Assembly: GCA_012839845.1 (NCBI GenBank) | Contig: DUMM01000024.1 | Span: 1 to 44,038, forward strand | DNA from: Bacillota bacterium | GTDB lineage: Bacteria > Bacillota > Limnochordia > DTU087 | Length of the DNA: 44,038 nt | Reading direction: 5' to 3' | Shown: positions 34,727 to 43,118 of the stretch, one piece after another | Position numbering within the stretch: position 1 is the first letter of the stretch | Layout of the letters: the number at the start of each line of letters is the position of its first letter | Notes under the pieces: model-generated | Databases searched by the model: none | Seen by the model: only the letters and a program-made list of their open reading frames with translations | Told to the model about the DNA's origin: nothing | Translations under genes and position numbers: made by a program

Positions 34727-34747
34727 GGGCATTATGGAGGGCTTTCG

Positions 34748-35398
34748 GTGCAGCGGGGCTTTCTCGTAATCCTTTCCGGCCCTTCAGGGGCAGGAAAGAA
34801 TACAGTATTGGATGCAGTGCTGAAGCGCTGCCCAGATGTGGTGTACTCGGTATCGGCGACAACCCGTCCCCGTCGGCCGATGGAAGTGGACGGCCGAGAT
34901 TATTTTTTCTTGACCAGGGAAGAGTTTGAACGGCGCATTGCTGCCGGTGAGTTCCTAGAGTGGGCAGAGTTTTGCGGGCATTTGTACGGCACCCCTTTGA
35001 GTTATGTTCAGGAGTCACTGGCCCGCGGTGAAGTTGTGGTTATGGATATCGATATTCAAGGGGCCCGCCAAGTCCGCCAGAAAATGCCTGAAGCCATATT
35101 GGTATTTTTGCTGCCGCCGACCATGGCCGAATTGGAAAAGCGGCTGCGGGGCCGTTCTTCCGACAGCGATGCCGCCATCGAGCGCAGGTTAAAGGCAGCT
35201 TTGGAGGAGCTGCAGGCAGGCGTCGAATACGATTACGTCATCTGCAATGATGAAGTGGAGCGGGCAGCGGCTAAGCTGGAGGCAATCATCACCGCTGAGC
35301 GCTGTCGGGTGGGACGCAGTGAATATTTTCGCTTGGTCGAGGAGATAGTCGGGGAACAGGGAGTGATAAAGCAAAATGATGAATCAGCCGCCAATTGA
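34748..35398 (+). CDS. gmk: Guanylate kinase
   Basis: Converts GMP and ATP to GDP and ADP. 216 residues, GTG start at 34748 after GGAGGGC. The P-loop is GPSGAGKNT (residues 11-19), with Asn18 where most members have Ser or Gly. The GMP-binding stretch SVSATTRPRRPMEVDGRDYF and the LEWAEFCGHLYGTP segment are intact, as is VFLLPPTMAELEKRL. The 3' end overlaps rpoZ by 23 bp. Confidence 0.96.
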   Translation: MQRGFLVILSGPSGAGKNTVLDAVLKRCPDVVYSVSATTRPRRPMEVDGRDYFFLTREEFERRIAAGEFLEWAEFCGHLYGTPLSYVQESLARGEVVVMDIDIQGARQVRQKMPEAILVFLLPPTMAELEKRLRGRSSDSDAAIERRLKAALEELQAGVEYDYVICNDEVERAAAKLEAIITAERCRVGRSEYFRLVEEIVGEQGVIKQNDESAAN

Positions 35399-35585
35399 GC
35401 AGTTGCTGGATCGAGTGGAAAGCCGTTACACATTGGTGGTGGCCACAGCCAAACGGGCACGGCAGTTGCTGGATGGAAGTGAGCCCCTGGTTGACGCTAA
35501 TTCCACGAAACCTGTGACCGTAGCCCTCTGGGAGATAGGTGAAGGAAAGATAGTTCCTTTCTGGGAGAAACGAAAGAGCCACTAG
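35376..35585 (+). CDS. rpoZ: DNA-directed RNA polymerase subunit omega
   Basis: Small RNA polymerase subunit that helps assemble beta-prime; 69 residues. NQPPIEQLLDRVESRYTLVVATAKRARQL is the conserved omega core. The start is ATG at 35376 (or 35379) with GGGAG upstream, inside the end of gmk, so the two overlap and are likely coupled. Position after gmk is standard. Confidence 0.93.
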   Translation: MMNQPPIEQLLDRVESRYTLVVATAKRARQLLDGSEPLVDANSTKPVTVALWEIGEGKIVPFWEKRKSH

Positions 35586-35591
35586 ACCCAC

Positions 35592-35619
35592 AGCCCCAGC
35601 CGCAAGGCTAGGGGCTTCT
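35592..35619 (+). terminator. Hairpin after rpoZ, probable weak terminator
   Basis: AGCCCCAGCC (35592-35601) pairs with GGCTAGGGGCT (35606-35616) with one bulge, around a GCAA loop, followed by TCTTC. It lies 6 bp after the rpoZ stop; the T-run is broken, so it may be leaky. Confidence 0.65.
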
Positions 35620-35689
35620 TCATAGTCTGGTTGGTGTGCTCGTGCAGCGGCAGATGCAGCCGAAAGCGCTGCTTGGGGAGGCTTTGCTG

Positions 35690-38146
35690 GTGGATACGTA
35701 CGCCGAGATAATTGTAGATATTCAAAGTCAGGCGGTGGATAGACTTTTTCATTACCGAGTTCCACCAGTGCTGCAGCCCGACCTGCGAGCCGGTCACAGG
35801 GTGATTGTTCCCTTTGGTTCCCGGAAGCTAGTGGGGTATGTCATGGGGATTGTGGATCACAGTCCAGTTAATGAGGCTAAGCCCATTCTCAAGATCCTGG
35901 ATGAAGAACCACTGCTTACCGGCGAGATGGTGGACCTAGCCCGATGGCTTGCTCAGCACACCTATTGCCGGCTGATCGATGCTCTGCGCTGCCTTTTGCC
36001 TCCAGGGATACACATTAAATCGGAAAAGTACGTGGAGCTTGCCCAAGAGCATGTTGACTGCGCCCTAGAGAGACTTAAGGAGAGGGCGCCAAAACAGGAG
36101 GCGGTGCTGCGCTACCTGTTGGAAGTGGGCGGCGAAGCCCCGTGGGATGACGTCCTGGGGGCGGTGCAGTGTGGAAGCTCGGTGATAAATATCCTGGCTG
36201 AGAAGGGTTACCTAAACATCAAGCATCGGTGGACAAGTCCGGCCGTAAAAAAGAAGCGGGTGCAGGTTTGCCGCTTGAACGTCCCGGTGAAGGAAGCTGA
36301 GGCATGGGTGGAGGCAAACATGAAGCGGGCACCAAAGCAAGCAGAGGTGATCACCCGACTGATAGAGACAGAGACTGTCTGGACAGTTTCCTCCTTGGCT
36401 GCCGCAGCCAATACCACCTCTGCCTGCGTAAGGGCTTTGGAGGAAAAGGGCTTGATTAAGCGGTTTTGGCAGGAGGTCTATCGGGATCCTTACGGCGAAG
36501 GAGTCGAAGCCAGCCAGCCCCTTACTCCGAACCCTGCCCAACGCCAGGCGCTGCAGGAGATCCATAAAGCGTTGACCGAAACAACTGGAGGAGTATTCCT
36601 CCTAAGGGGCGTCACCGGCAGCGGGAAGACTGAGGTCTACCTTCAGGCCATAGCCAAGGCATTGGAACTGGGAAAGCAAGCCATCGTCTTGGTACCGGAG
36701 ATCTCCCTTACGCCTCAAACGGTGCAGCGCTTCAAAGCCAGATTCGGCGGCAGGGTGGCGGTACTGCACAGCGCCTTAAGCGGGGGAGAGCGCTTTGATG
36801 AATGGCGCCGGGTACGAAACGGAGATGCCGACATCGTGGTGGGAGCCCGCTCGGCGGTGTTTGCTCCCTTTACCCGTCTGGGACTGATTATCATCGATGA
36901 GGAGCACGAACAAAGTTATAGACAAGAAGACATGCCCAGATATCACGCTAGAGATGTGGCCTTGTGGCGGGCAAAGCGGCATGGGGCCGTTGTGGTTTTG
37001 GGCAGCGCCACTCCATCTGTGGAGTCTGCTTACCTGGCCGAAACGGGAGTCTACCGTCAGCTGGTGCTGCCGGAAAGGATTGAGACCCGCCCGCTGCCTC
37101 CAGTGGAGATAGTCGACATGCGGGCCGAACTTAAGCACGGCAACAGGTCGATGCTGAGCAGGAGACTTCGCCTTGCCATTTCCCAAAGGCTGCAAAAGCG
37201 GGAGCAGATGATCATCCTTCTCAACCGGCGGGGATATGCGACCTGTGTTCTCTGCCGGGAGTGCGGGCATGTCATGCAGTGTAAGAACTGTCGGGTCACA
37301 CTCACATACCATGAACCTGACCGAAGCGTCAGGTGCCATTACTGCGGCTGGCAGGTGCCCTTGCCGAGACTGTGTCCAGAATGCCGCAGTCAGCTGCTGC
37401 GGCGCTTTGGTGTGGGAACCCAAAGGGTGGAGGAAGTCCTGCTCCGGGAATTCCCCGGGGCCAGAGTGCTCAGGATGGATATGGACACAACTAGGCGCAA
37501 AGGGGCCCACAGAGCCATTCTGGGGGCCTTCGAACGGGGCGAAGCTGATATTCTCCTAGGGACTCAGATGATTGCCAAAGGACTAGATTTTCCCAATGTG
37601 ACCCTAGTGGGCGTAATAAGTGCCGACACATCCCTCAGCATCCCGGACTTCCGGGCCGGGGAGCGGACTTTCCAGCTGCTGACACAGGTGGCCGGTCGCG
37701 CTGGGAGGGGAGATAAAGGAGGAGAAGTGATTATTCAAACCTATAACCCAGAACACTACAGTATACAGGCTGCCGCAGCCCATGACTATACTGCGTTCTA
37801 TCAGGAAGAGCTGAGTTTTCGGCGGGAGATGGGCTATCCTCCCTACGCGTTTCTAGCTAGAGTCTTGATCTCGGGCCCAGCGGAGGGGGAAGTGATGGAG
37901 ACTGCCCACAAGGCATGGGAAGCGCTGCGGCAGCTGACCGCTGATCTGGGGTTAAAGCCGCAAGATGTGGGGATTTTCGGCCCGATGCCGGCCCCCCTTT
38001 CCCTGGTGCGGAAGCGGTATCGCTGGCATATCATTGTGAAAGGCGAGGAGGAAGCAGTGCGCCGGTGCCTCGGTGCCTTTACAGCCAGTCCCGATACATA
38101 CCCCTGCAGTGTAAGTGTTGACGCTGCTCCCAGTGCTCTGTTATGA
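35690..38146 (+). CDS. priA: Primosomal protein N' (replication restart helicase PriA)
   Basis: Superfamily 2 helicase that reloads the replisome at stalled forks; 818 residues from the GTG at 35690. The DNA-binding N-terminus starts TYAEIIVDIQSQAVDRLFHY; the helicase core has GVTGSGKTEVYLQAI (Walker A), IIIDEEHEQSYRQ (Walker B), GSATPSVES and the zinc-binding CVLCRECGHVMQCKNC plus CHYCGW and CPECRS. QVAGRAGRG is present. GGGGAGG is 8 bp upstream of the GTG; the frame opens earlier at 35636 in a region without a good start. Confidence 0.96.
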   Translation: MDTYAEIIVDIQSQAVDRLFHYRVPPVLQPDLRAGHRVIVPFGSRKLVGYVMGIVDHSPVNEAKPILKILDEEPLLTGEMVDLARWLAQHTYCRLIDALRCLLPPGIHIKSEKYVELAQEHVDCALERLKERAPKQEAVLRYLLEVGGEAPWDDVLGAVQCGSSVINILAEKGYLNIKHRWTSPAVKKKRVQVCRLNVPVKEAEAWVEANMKRAPKQAEVITRLIETETVWTVSSLAAAANTTSACVRALEEKGLIKRFWQEVYRDPYGEGVEASQPLTPNPAQRQALQEIHKALTETTGGVFLLRGVTGSGKTEVYLQAIAKALELGKQAIVLVPEISLTPQTVQRFKARFGGRVAVLHSALSGGERFDEWRRVRNGDADIVVGARSAVFAPFTRLGLIIIDEEHEQSYRQEDMPRYHARDVALWRAKRHGAVVVLGSATPSVESAYLAETGVYRQLVLPERIETRPLPPVEIVDMRAELKHGNRSMLSRRLRLAISQRLQKREQMIILLNRRGYATCVLCRECGHVMQCKNCRVTLTYHEPDRSVRCHYCGWQVPLPRLCPECRSQLLRRFGVGTQRVEEVLLREFPGARVLRMDMDTTRRKGAHRAILGAFERGEADILLGTQMIAKGLDFPNVTLVGVISADTSLSIPDFRAGERTFQLLTQVAGRAGRGDKGGEVIIQTYNPEHYSIQAAAAHDYTAFYQEELSFRREMGYPPYAFLARVLISGPAEGEVMETAHKAWEALRQLTADLGLKPQDVGIFGPMPAPLSLVRKRYRWHIIVKGEEEAVRRCLGAFTASPDTYPCSVSVDAAPSALL

Positions 38147-38207
38147 TGACTGAAGGTTACGGTGCACAGTACGGCTGTAAGGTAGTTTATCAGAGAGGAA
38201 GGGACCC

Positions 38208-38711
38208 ATGGCGGTTTTGGAGATAGTGAAGGAGGGTCATCCCGTCTTGCGGAAGAAGGCGGAGCCAGTGACCCAGGTGACCAAGCGGATCCGCAAGTTA
38301 GTGAAAGATATGCTGGACACCATGTACGAAGCCAATGGGGTGGGACTGGCAGCTCCCCAAGTGGGCATCAGCCAGCGGATTATTGTTGTTGATGTGGGAG
38401 ATGGGCCGGTTGTGCTCATCAATCCTGAAATTACCGAAGCATACGGCAAGGAAATTGACTCCGAAGGGTGTCTAAGCATTCCCGGCAAGTGGGGATATGT
38501 GGAAAGGGCCCAAGAGGTCGTGGTGAACGGGTGGAACGAATCCGGCCGAAGCGTTCGGATCAGAGCTGACGGCCTATTTGCTAGGGCCCTTCAGCACGAA
38601 ATCGATCACCTCGATGGAGTGCTGTTTATTGACAAGGCTTTGGAAATAAGGGACGAGGACCAAGACGAGAATCGAAGTGAAAAGGAAGCTGACGACGGAG
38701 GCGGAGACTGA
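38208..38711 (+). CDS. def: Peptide deformylase
   Basis: Removes the formyl group from nascent N-terminal methionine; metal-dependent, cytoplasmic. 167 residues. The three signature motifs are GVGLAAPQVG (44-53), EGCLSIPG with the metal-binding Cys88 (86-93), and HEIDH (130-134) with His130, Glu131 and His134. A short acidic tail follows. ATG at 38208 follows AGAGGAAGGG. The order priA-def-fmt is conserved. Confidence 0.97.
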   Translation: MAVLEIVKEGHPVLRKKAEPVTQVTKRIRKLVKDMLDTMYEANGVGLAAPQVGISQRIIVVDVGDGPVVLINPEITEAYGKEIDSEGCLSIPGKWGYVERAQEVVVNGWNESGRSVRIRADGLFARALQHEIDHLDGVLFIDKALEIRDEDQDENRSEKEADDGGGD

Positions 38712-38742
38712 GAGGAGTCCGGCGGTGCCGGGAGGTGATCTG

Positions 38743-39693
38743 ATGCGGATCGTTTTCATGGGGACACCGCAGTTTGCGGTGCCCAGTTTGAAGAGCCTCA
38801 TTAACAGTGGTTGGAAGGTAGAAGCAGTGGTCACTCAACCCGACCGGCCCCGGGGGCGGGGACACAGGGTGAGTTTTTCGCCTGTAAAGGAGGCGGCGTT
38901 GGATGCAGGACTTGAGGTGCTGCAGCCGGAAAAGGTCTCCGAAGAGAGTTTTATCCGCAAGCTGAAGGAGATTAACCCGGATGCTGTAGTGGTGGTCGCC
39001 TTCGGTCAGCTTATCCCCCCGGCCGTTCTGCAGCTTCCCCGTTTCGGGTGCATCAACGTTCACGCCTCGCTGCTGCCCCGCTATCGGGGAGCTTCTCCTA
39101 TTCAGCAGGCCATCATCGATGGATGTACCGTGACGGGAGTAACCACCATGCTCTTGGATGAAGGGTGGGATACAGGGGACATTTTACTCCAAAGAGAGGT
39201 GCCCATCGCACCCGAAGACACAGCCGGAAGCCTAGAGCGCAAGCTGGCTGAGGTAGGCGCCGAATTACTATGTGAGACCCTTGACCGCTTGGCCAAAGGT
39301 GACCTGCAGCCGACTCCCCAAGACGATGCCCAAGCTACCTATGCCTATCGGCTGACCAAGACGGCGGGAAAGATCTCCTGGCAGGTAGGGGCCCGGCAAA
39401 TAGCGGATTTGGTCAGGGGGGTTAACCCTTGGCCTGGAGCGTACACATATCACCGGGACCAGCTGCTGAAAGTCTGGGAAGCCGCGGCCCTTGAGGAAGA
39501 GGTTCATGATGCTCTGCCCGGTGCGGTACTTCGGATCGCAGAAGAGGGTATGGTAATCGCCTGTGGTGTGGGTGCAGTGCTGCTGAAAGTGGTGCAACCC
39601 CCCAACCGGCCCCGGATGAGGGGGCGGGACTACGCCAACGGCTATCGGGTAGAACCCGGGGAGATACTGGGAGGCACGCCGAGTGATGCATAA
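38743..39693 (+). CDS. fmt: Methionyl-tRNA formyltransferase
   Basis: Formylates Met-tRNAfMet using 10-formyl-THF. From the ATG at 38743 it has 316 residues. Catalytic residues Asn105, His107 and Asp144 lie in INVHASL, then LLPRYRG (110-116) and GWDTGDIL. A near-perfect ribosome binding site, GGAGGTGAT (38731-38739), precedes it; an upstream ATG at 38677 lies inside def and is not supported. The C-terminal domain holds KISWQVGARQIADLVRGVNPWPGA. Confidence 0.96.
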   Translation: MRIVFMGTPQFAVPSLKSLINSGWKVEAVVTQPDRPRGRGHRVSFSPVKEAALDAGLEVLQPEKVSEESFIRKLKEINPDAVVVVAFGQLIPPAVLQLPRFGCINVHASLLPRYRGASPIQQAIIDGCTVTGVTTMLLDEGWDTGDILLQREVPIAPEDTAGSLERKLAEVGAELLCETLDRLAKGDLQPTPQDDAQATYAYRLTKTAGKISWQVGARQIADLVRGVNPWPGAYTYHRDQLLKVWEAAALEEEVHDALPGAVLRIAEEGMVIACGVGAVLLKVVQPPNRPRMRGRDYANGYRVEPGEILGGTPSDA

Positions 39694-40453
39694 GGCGAAA
39701 AAGCGGGTTTTTGTAGGATTAGTAGGCATGAGCCTTCTGATCCTAACTGCACTTGCCGCAGCAGGTTGGTATCTAGTTCGGACAGGGTCAAGAGCAGCCT
39801 GGTGGGGGCTTCTGGTTCTGCTGTCCGGCATCATTGGGTTCTTGATCTATGTTGGACTGGGATTGCTCGGGTTGTTGGTATCTCTTGCTACAGGCCGCAC
39901 CGTGCCGTTTTTGAGCAGGGCCCAGGATACAGCGGCCTTCGCCCTCTTGCCGCTGGCCCTGCATTTAGGGGCAATCCTAGGGGTAGACAAAGACCGGATT
40001 AGGGCTTCTTTCATTGAGGTAAACAACCAGCTGTTCCGGCAGAAGGAGAAGCGTGTGCAGCCCCAAGAGCTTCTTATTCTCGCTCCTGTGTGCCTGCAGA
40101 ATGCGGACTGCCGCCAGAAAGTGACTAACGATGTCAGACAGTGCCGGCGCTGCGGCCGATGCAATATCGGCGGCCTCTTGAAGCTCGCTGATAAGTACGG
40201 CGTAAATTTGGCGGTGGCAACAGGCGGGACAAAAGCTCGGCAGCTGATCAGGGATTTTGCGCCGCAGGTAGTAATTGCCATCGCCTGTGAGAGGGACCTG
40301 GTCAGCGGTCTGCAGGATGCCCGCCAGATTACGGTCGGTGCCATCGCCAACCAACGCCCGCAAGGCCCCTGCTTCAACACACAAGTAGATTTGGAGAGAG
40401 TCGAAGGAGCCGTGAAAGCATCGCTGGCAGGCATAGTGGAAGGAGCAGGCTGA
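39683..40453 (+). CDS. DUF116 membrane protein
   Basis: 256-residue protein with two N-terminal membrane segments (about 9-33 and 39-70) and a cytoplasmic DUF116 domain. That domain carries seven cysteines: 137, 143, 154, 157, 160, 202 and 230, grouped as CLQNADC, CRRCGRC, ACERD and GPCFNT; this looks like a metal or Fe-S site. The GTG start at 39683 (or ATG 39686) lies inside the end of fmt, so translation is coupled. DUF116 has no established function. A redox or formyl/folate link with fmt is only a guess from position. Confidence 0.85.
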   Translation: MMHKAKKRVFVGLVGMSLLILTALAAAGWYLVRTGSRAAWWGLLVLLSGIIGFLIYVGLGLLGLLVSLATGRTVPFLSRAQDTAAFALLPLALHLGAILGVDKDRIRASFIEVNNQLFRQKEKRVQPQELLILAPVCLQNADCRQKVTNDVRQCRRCGRCNIGGLLKLADKYGVNLAVATGGTKARQLIRDFAPQVVIAIACERDLVSGLQDARQITVGAIANQRPQGPCFNTQVDLERVEGAVKASLAGIVEGAG

Positions 40454-40525
40454 GGAGTTGTTTGGATAAATCACAGTGGGCGGTAGGAGACTACGTGGGG
40501 TAGGACTTTGGTTCTAGAAATGTCC

Positions 40526-40555
40526 TGGACAGTGGATGCATCTTTAGTGTATAGT
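40526..40555 (+). promoter_or_regulatory. Probable sigma-A promoter of the metallopeptidase gene
   Basis: TGGACA (40526-40531), an 18-bp spacer and TATAGT (40550-40555), about 57 bp ahead of the start at 40612. No terminator is seen after the DUF116 gene. Confidence 0.6.
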
Positions 40556-40611
40556 TAAGGTGAGAAAAAGGGAATGGGAGCCCGGCCTGATCACAGGAAG
40601 GAGGGTGTTTG

Positions 40612-41304
40612 GTGTTCTTCCCATTTTACTATGATCCTACGTATATCCTTCTGATACCGGCTTTGATTCTAGCCATCTACGCCCAAGGGAAGGTTCAGGG
40701 CACTTTCCAGCGGTACCTGAGGGAGTATTCCCGAGTGGGGATGACTGGAGCCCAGGTGGCCCGGGCCCTGCTGGATGCCAACGGCCTGTATGATGTTGAG
40801 GTGGAGATGACCAGGGGTTTTCTATCGGATCATTACGATCCCCGCACGAGAATAATGCGGCTTTCCCCTCAGGTCTACAACAGCACGTCAGTCGCCGCCT
40901 TGGGTGTTGCCGCCCATGAGACTGGGCACGCGGTCCAGCACGCTCAGGCATATATTCCCCTCAGCATTCGCAACAACCTCTATCCTGTAGCCGCCATCGG
41001 CTCTCAGATGGCCTTTCCGCTGTTTTTCCTCGGCTTTTTAACCTGGTCCCAAACGCTGATGAGCGTCGCTATTTGGCTGTTTGTTGGAGCTTTGGCTTTC
41101 CAAGTGGTAACTCTGCCGGTGGAGTACAATGCCAGCAGACGGGCATTGGCGATGCTGGAAAGGGGCGGGTTCCTGACCCAGGCGGAGATACCTAAAGCCA
41201 GGGAGGTTCTGAGTGCCGCTGCACTTACCTACGTGGCAGCTGCGGCCATGGCTGCCCTGCAGCTCCTGAGGCTGTTGGTTTTGAGGGGTTCCCGTGATGA
41301 TTGA
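40612..41304 (+). CDS. Zinc membrane metallopeptidase (YugP family)
   Basis: A 230-residue membrane protein of the YugP (PF04298) neutral zinc metallopeptidase family. The zinc motif HETGH is at residues 102-106 (AAHETGHAVQHAQ). One N-terminal segment and three later hydrophobic segments anchor it (about 10-25, 123-150, 155-168, 205-220). PVEYNASRRAL is a second family signature. The GTG at 40612 has GGAGG 7 bases upstream; a TTG at 40609 is possible. The substrate is unknown. It has its own promoter. Confidence 0.88.
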   Translation: MFFPFYYDPTYILLIPALILAIYAQGKVQGTFQRYLREYSRVGMTGAQVARALLDANGLYDVEVEMTRGFLSDHYDPRTRIMRLSPQVYNSTSVAALGVAAHETGHAVQHAQAYIPLSIRNNLYPVAAIGSQMAFPLFFLGFLTWSQTLMSVAIWLFVGALAFQVVTLPVEYNASRRALAMLERGGFLTQAEIPKAREVLSAAALTYVAAAAMAALQLLRLLVLRGSRDD

Positions 41305-41343
41305 TGGCAGCGCTGCAGCAAGTTGGTGAACAAGAGTCTAACT

Positions 41344-41372
41344 GCCCAGGCCGGAAAGGCCTGGGCTTTTTT
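41344..41372 (+). terminator. Strong terminator between the metallopeptidase gene and rsmB
   Basis: A perfect 9-bp stem (41344-41352 with 41358-41366), a GGAAA loop and six T (41367-41372). The rsmB ribosome binding site (GGAGGAG) starts at 41373, directly after the T-run. Confidence 0.95.
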
Positions 41373-41384
41373 GGAGGAGATTTC

Positions 41385-42758
41385 GTGGTCAACAAGCGCC
41401 CCACTAATGCCAGGAAAATAGCACTACAGGTCTTATGTGCGGTGGAGTCCGAAGGAGCGTATGCTCATATCGCCCTCGATCAGCACTTGAGGCGCTCAGG
41501 CCTTGATAAACGGGACAGGGCCCTTGCCACCGAGTTGGTGTACGGTACTTTGCGCCGCCGCTTGACTTTGGATTGGGTTCTAGCGCGGTATTCCCGGTAT
41601 CCGTTAGCAAAGCTGTCGGCTCAGCTGCGCAATAATCTGCGAATGGCGGTATACCAAATCCTCTTCTTGGACAGCATCCCGGCGGCTGCCGCGTGCAACG
41701 AGGCGGTGGAGCTGGCCAAAAGATTTGGCCACCAGGGGACTGCCGGGCTTGTTAACGGCATACTTCGCTCTCTTCTTCGGGATCCGCTAAAGGGAGACTT
41801 CCGCAAGGCTGCTGAGAACATGGAGCTGGCCGAGCGCATCAGCTTGCTTCATTCCCATCCTTTGTGGTTAGTCCAACATTGGCTGGACGAGTTGGGCCCC
41901 GACGAAACCGAGGCGCTTTGCAGTGCCAACAACATCTCACCGCCTACCTGCGTGAGGGTGAACACCGTTAAGATTCAGCGGGACGAGCTCGTCAGTTTCT
42001 TGCAGGAGGAGGGTGTAACTGCCGCTTTGGGCAGATTGGCACCGGAAGCTGTGGAGATCTCGGGGTTTTCCAGTATCTCCTCCCTGAGGGCCTATCGGGA
42101 GGGATATTTTACTGTCCAGGATGAGGCTTCGATGCTGGCTGCCCACGCCTTGGCTCCCCGACCCGGACAGCTGATTTATGACCTTTGCGCCGGCTTGGGG
42201 GGTAAGACACTGCATATCGGTGCATTGATGGAAAACACCGGCAGAATCCTGGGTTTCGATATCCATCCCCGGAAATTGGAGATACTCAATAGGACCGCCA
42301 GGCGGTTGGGCGTTACCAATGTGACAACCGTCCATGCCGATTCCACAGAGCTCAACTCTGACTATTGGGGTAAAGCTGATGGGGTGCTCGTTGATGCACC
42401 TTGCACCGGGTGGGGAGTGATCCGGCGAAAACCTGATATCCCCTGGCGGATGCAGCCCGGGAAGGAATCGGATCTTATCCAGCTCCAGCGCCGGCTGTTA
42501 GTCTCAGCCTATCGCTGTCTAGCTCCCGGCGGCAAGTTGGTTTACAGCACCTGTACTATTAACCGTCGGGAAAACGAAGACAACGCGGCTTGGCTGGTAG
42601 ATAGGTACCCCGATCTGGATTATATCGACGTCACGAAGATCCTGCCCGGTGGACCTGACAAATTCGGAGCAAACCCCGAAAAAACTTTACAGCTGTTTCC
42701 CCATAGACACGGAACTGATGGATTCTTCTTGGCTGTACTTCAGAAGATTGGAAAGTGA
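41385..42758 (+). CDS. rsmB: 16S rRNA (cytosine-967-C5)-methyltransferase
   Basis: SAM-dependent rRNA methyltransferase, 457 residues from the GTG at 41385. An N-terminal NusB-like RNA-binding domain (ARKIALQVLCAVESEGAYA, ALATELVYGTLRRRLTLDW) is followed by the methyltransferase domain with DLCAGLGGKTLHIGAL for SAM binding, VDAPCTGWGVIRRKPDI and STCTINRRENE carrying the two catalytic cysteines. GGAGGAG precedes the GTG; an ATG-type start near 41301 would run through the terminator and is rejected. The position after fmt is standard, with two genes inserted here. Confidence 0.95.
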   Translation: MVNKRPTNARKIALQVLCAVESEGAYAHIALDQHLRRSGLDKRDRALATELVYGTLRRRLTLDWVLARYSRYPLAKLSAQLRNNLRMAVYQILFLDSIPAAAACNEAVELAKRFGHQGTAGLVNGILRSLLRDPLKGDFRKAAENMELAERISLLHSHPLWLVQHWLDELGPDETEALCSANNISPPTCVRVNTVKIQRDELVSFLQEEGVTAALGRLAPEAVEISGFSSISSLRAYREGYFTVQDEASMLAAHALAPRPGQLIYDLCAGLGGKTLHIGALMENTGRILGFDIHPRKLEILNRTARRLGVTNVTTVHADSTELNSDYWGKADGVLVDAPCTGWGVIRRKPDIPWRMQPGKESDLIQLQRRLLVSAYRCLAPGGKLVYSTCTINRRENEDNAAWLVDRYPDLDYIDVTKILPGGPDKFGANPEKTLQLFPHRHGTDGFFLAVLQKIGK

Positions 42759-42797
42759 GAAGCTCATGAGGGTATGTTATAGGCTTCGTTAGAGAGA

Positions 42798-42832
42798 GCA
42801 GGGGCAAGCGAGAAATCCTTCTCTGCCCCTGC
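42798..42832 (+). terminator. Stable hairpin after rsmB (possible terminator)
   Basis: GCAGGGGCA (42798-42806) pairs with TGCCCCTGC (42824-42832); inside it GAGAA (42810-42814) pairs with TTCTC (42819-42823), leaving a 3-nt bulge and a 4-nt loop. No T-run follows on either strand, so simple intrinsic termination is doubtful. Confidence 0.5.
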
Positions 42833-43078
42833 CGGCAGCAGCCGCCTGGCTGGTCCAGGCAGCGAACCGGTTGAGCGAGGTGACCGGCCTATAATACGTA
42901 ACCTCGCCGGGATGCGACCGGATCATCCCATTCGCATACCTGGCTCCAGCCTGGGTATAGTATTGCCTTCCATACCGCGAAAAATAAATGCCAGTTTTTT
43001 CCTCCGAGTACCTGGGGCTACGCAGGAATCTCTGAACCAATGTAGAAAAAAGTTCCAATAGTCACACATTGCGGTGAA

Positions 43079-43096
43079 GACACCAGGTGTCTGGTG
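43079..43096 (+). promoter_or_regulatory. Overlapping palindromes upstream of spo0A
   Basis: GACACC-A-GGTGTC (43079-43091) is a perfect palindrome, and CACCAG...CTGGTG (43081-43096) is a second one sharing bases with it. They lie about 25-40 bp before the spo0A start and could bind a regulator; GAATT (43097-) next to them could belong to a sigma-H-like -10 element, but this is weak. Confidence 0.4.
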
Positions 43097-43118
43097 AATT
43101 GAGTATTAGGGGGCGAGG

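Larger units (their letters stand above)
42759..43118 (+). other. Hairpin-rich region between rsmB and spo0A without a clear gene
   Basis: About 360 bp. It contains the strong hairpin at 42798-42832, a GCCTGG/CCAGGC hairpin (about 42846-42861) and an overlapping palindrome at 43079-43096. A minus-strand open frame of 89 codons (42789-43058) has a TTG start and no ribosome binding site, so I do not call it a gene. No clear promoter for spo0A was found. Confidence 0.5.

Noticed and set aside
42789-43058. Minus-strand open frame of 89 codons between rsmB and spo0A
   Set aside because: TTG start, no ribosome binding site, passes through a strong hairpin, no family recognised. It stays possible if homologs are found.
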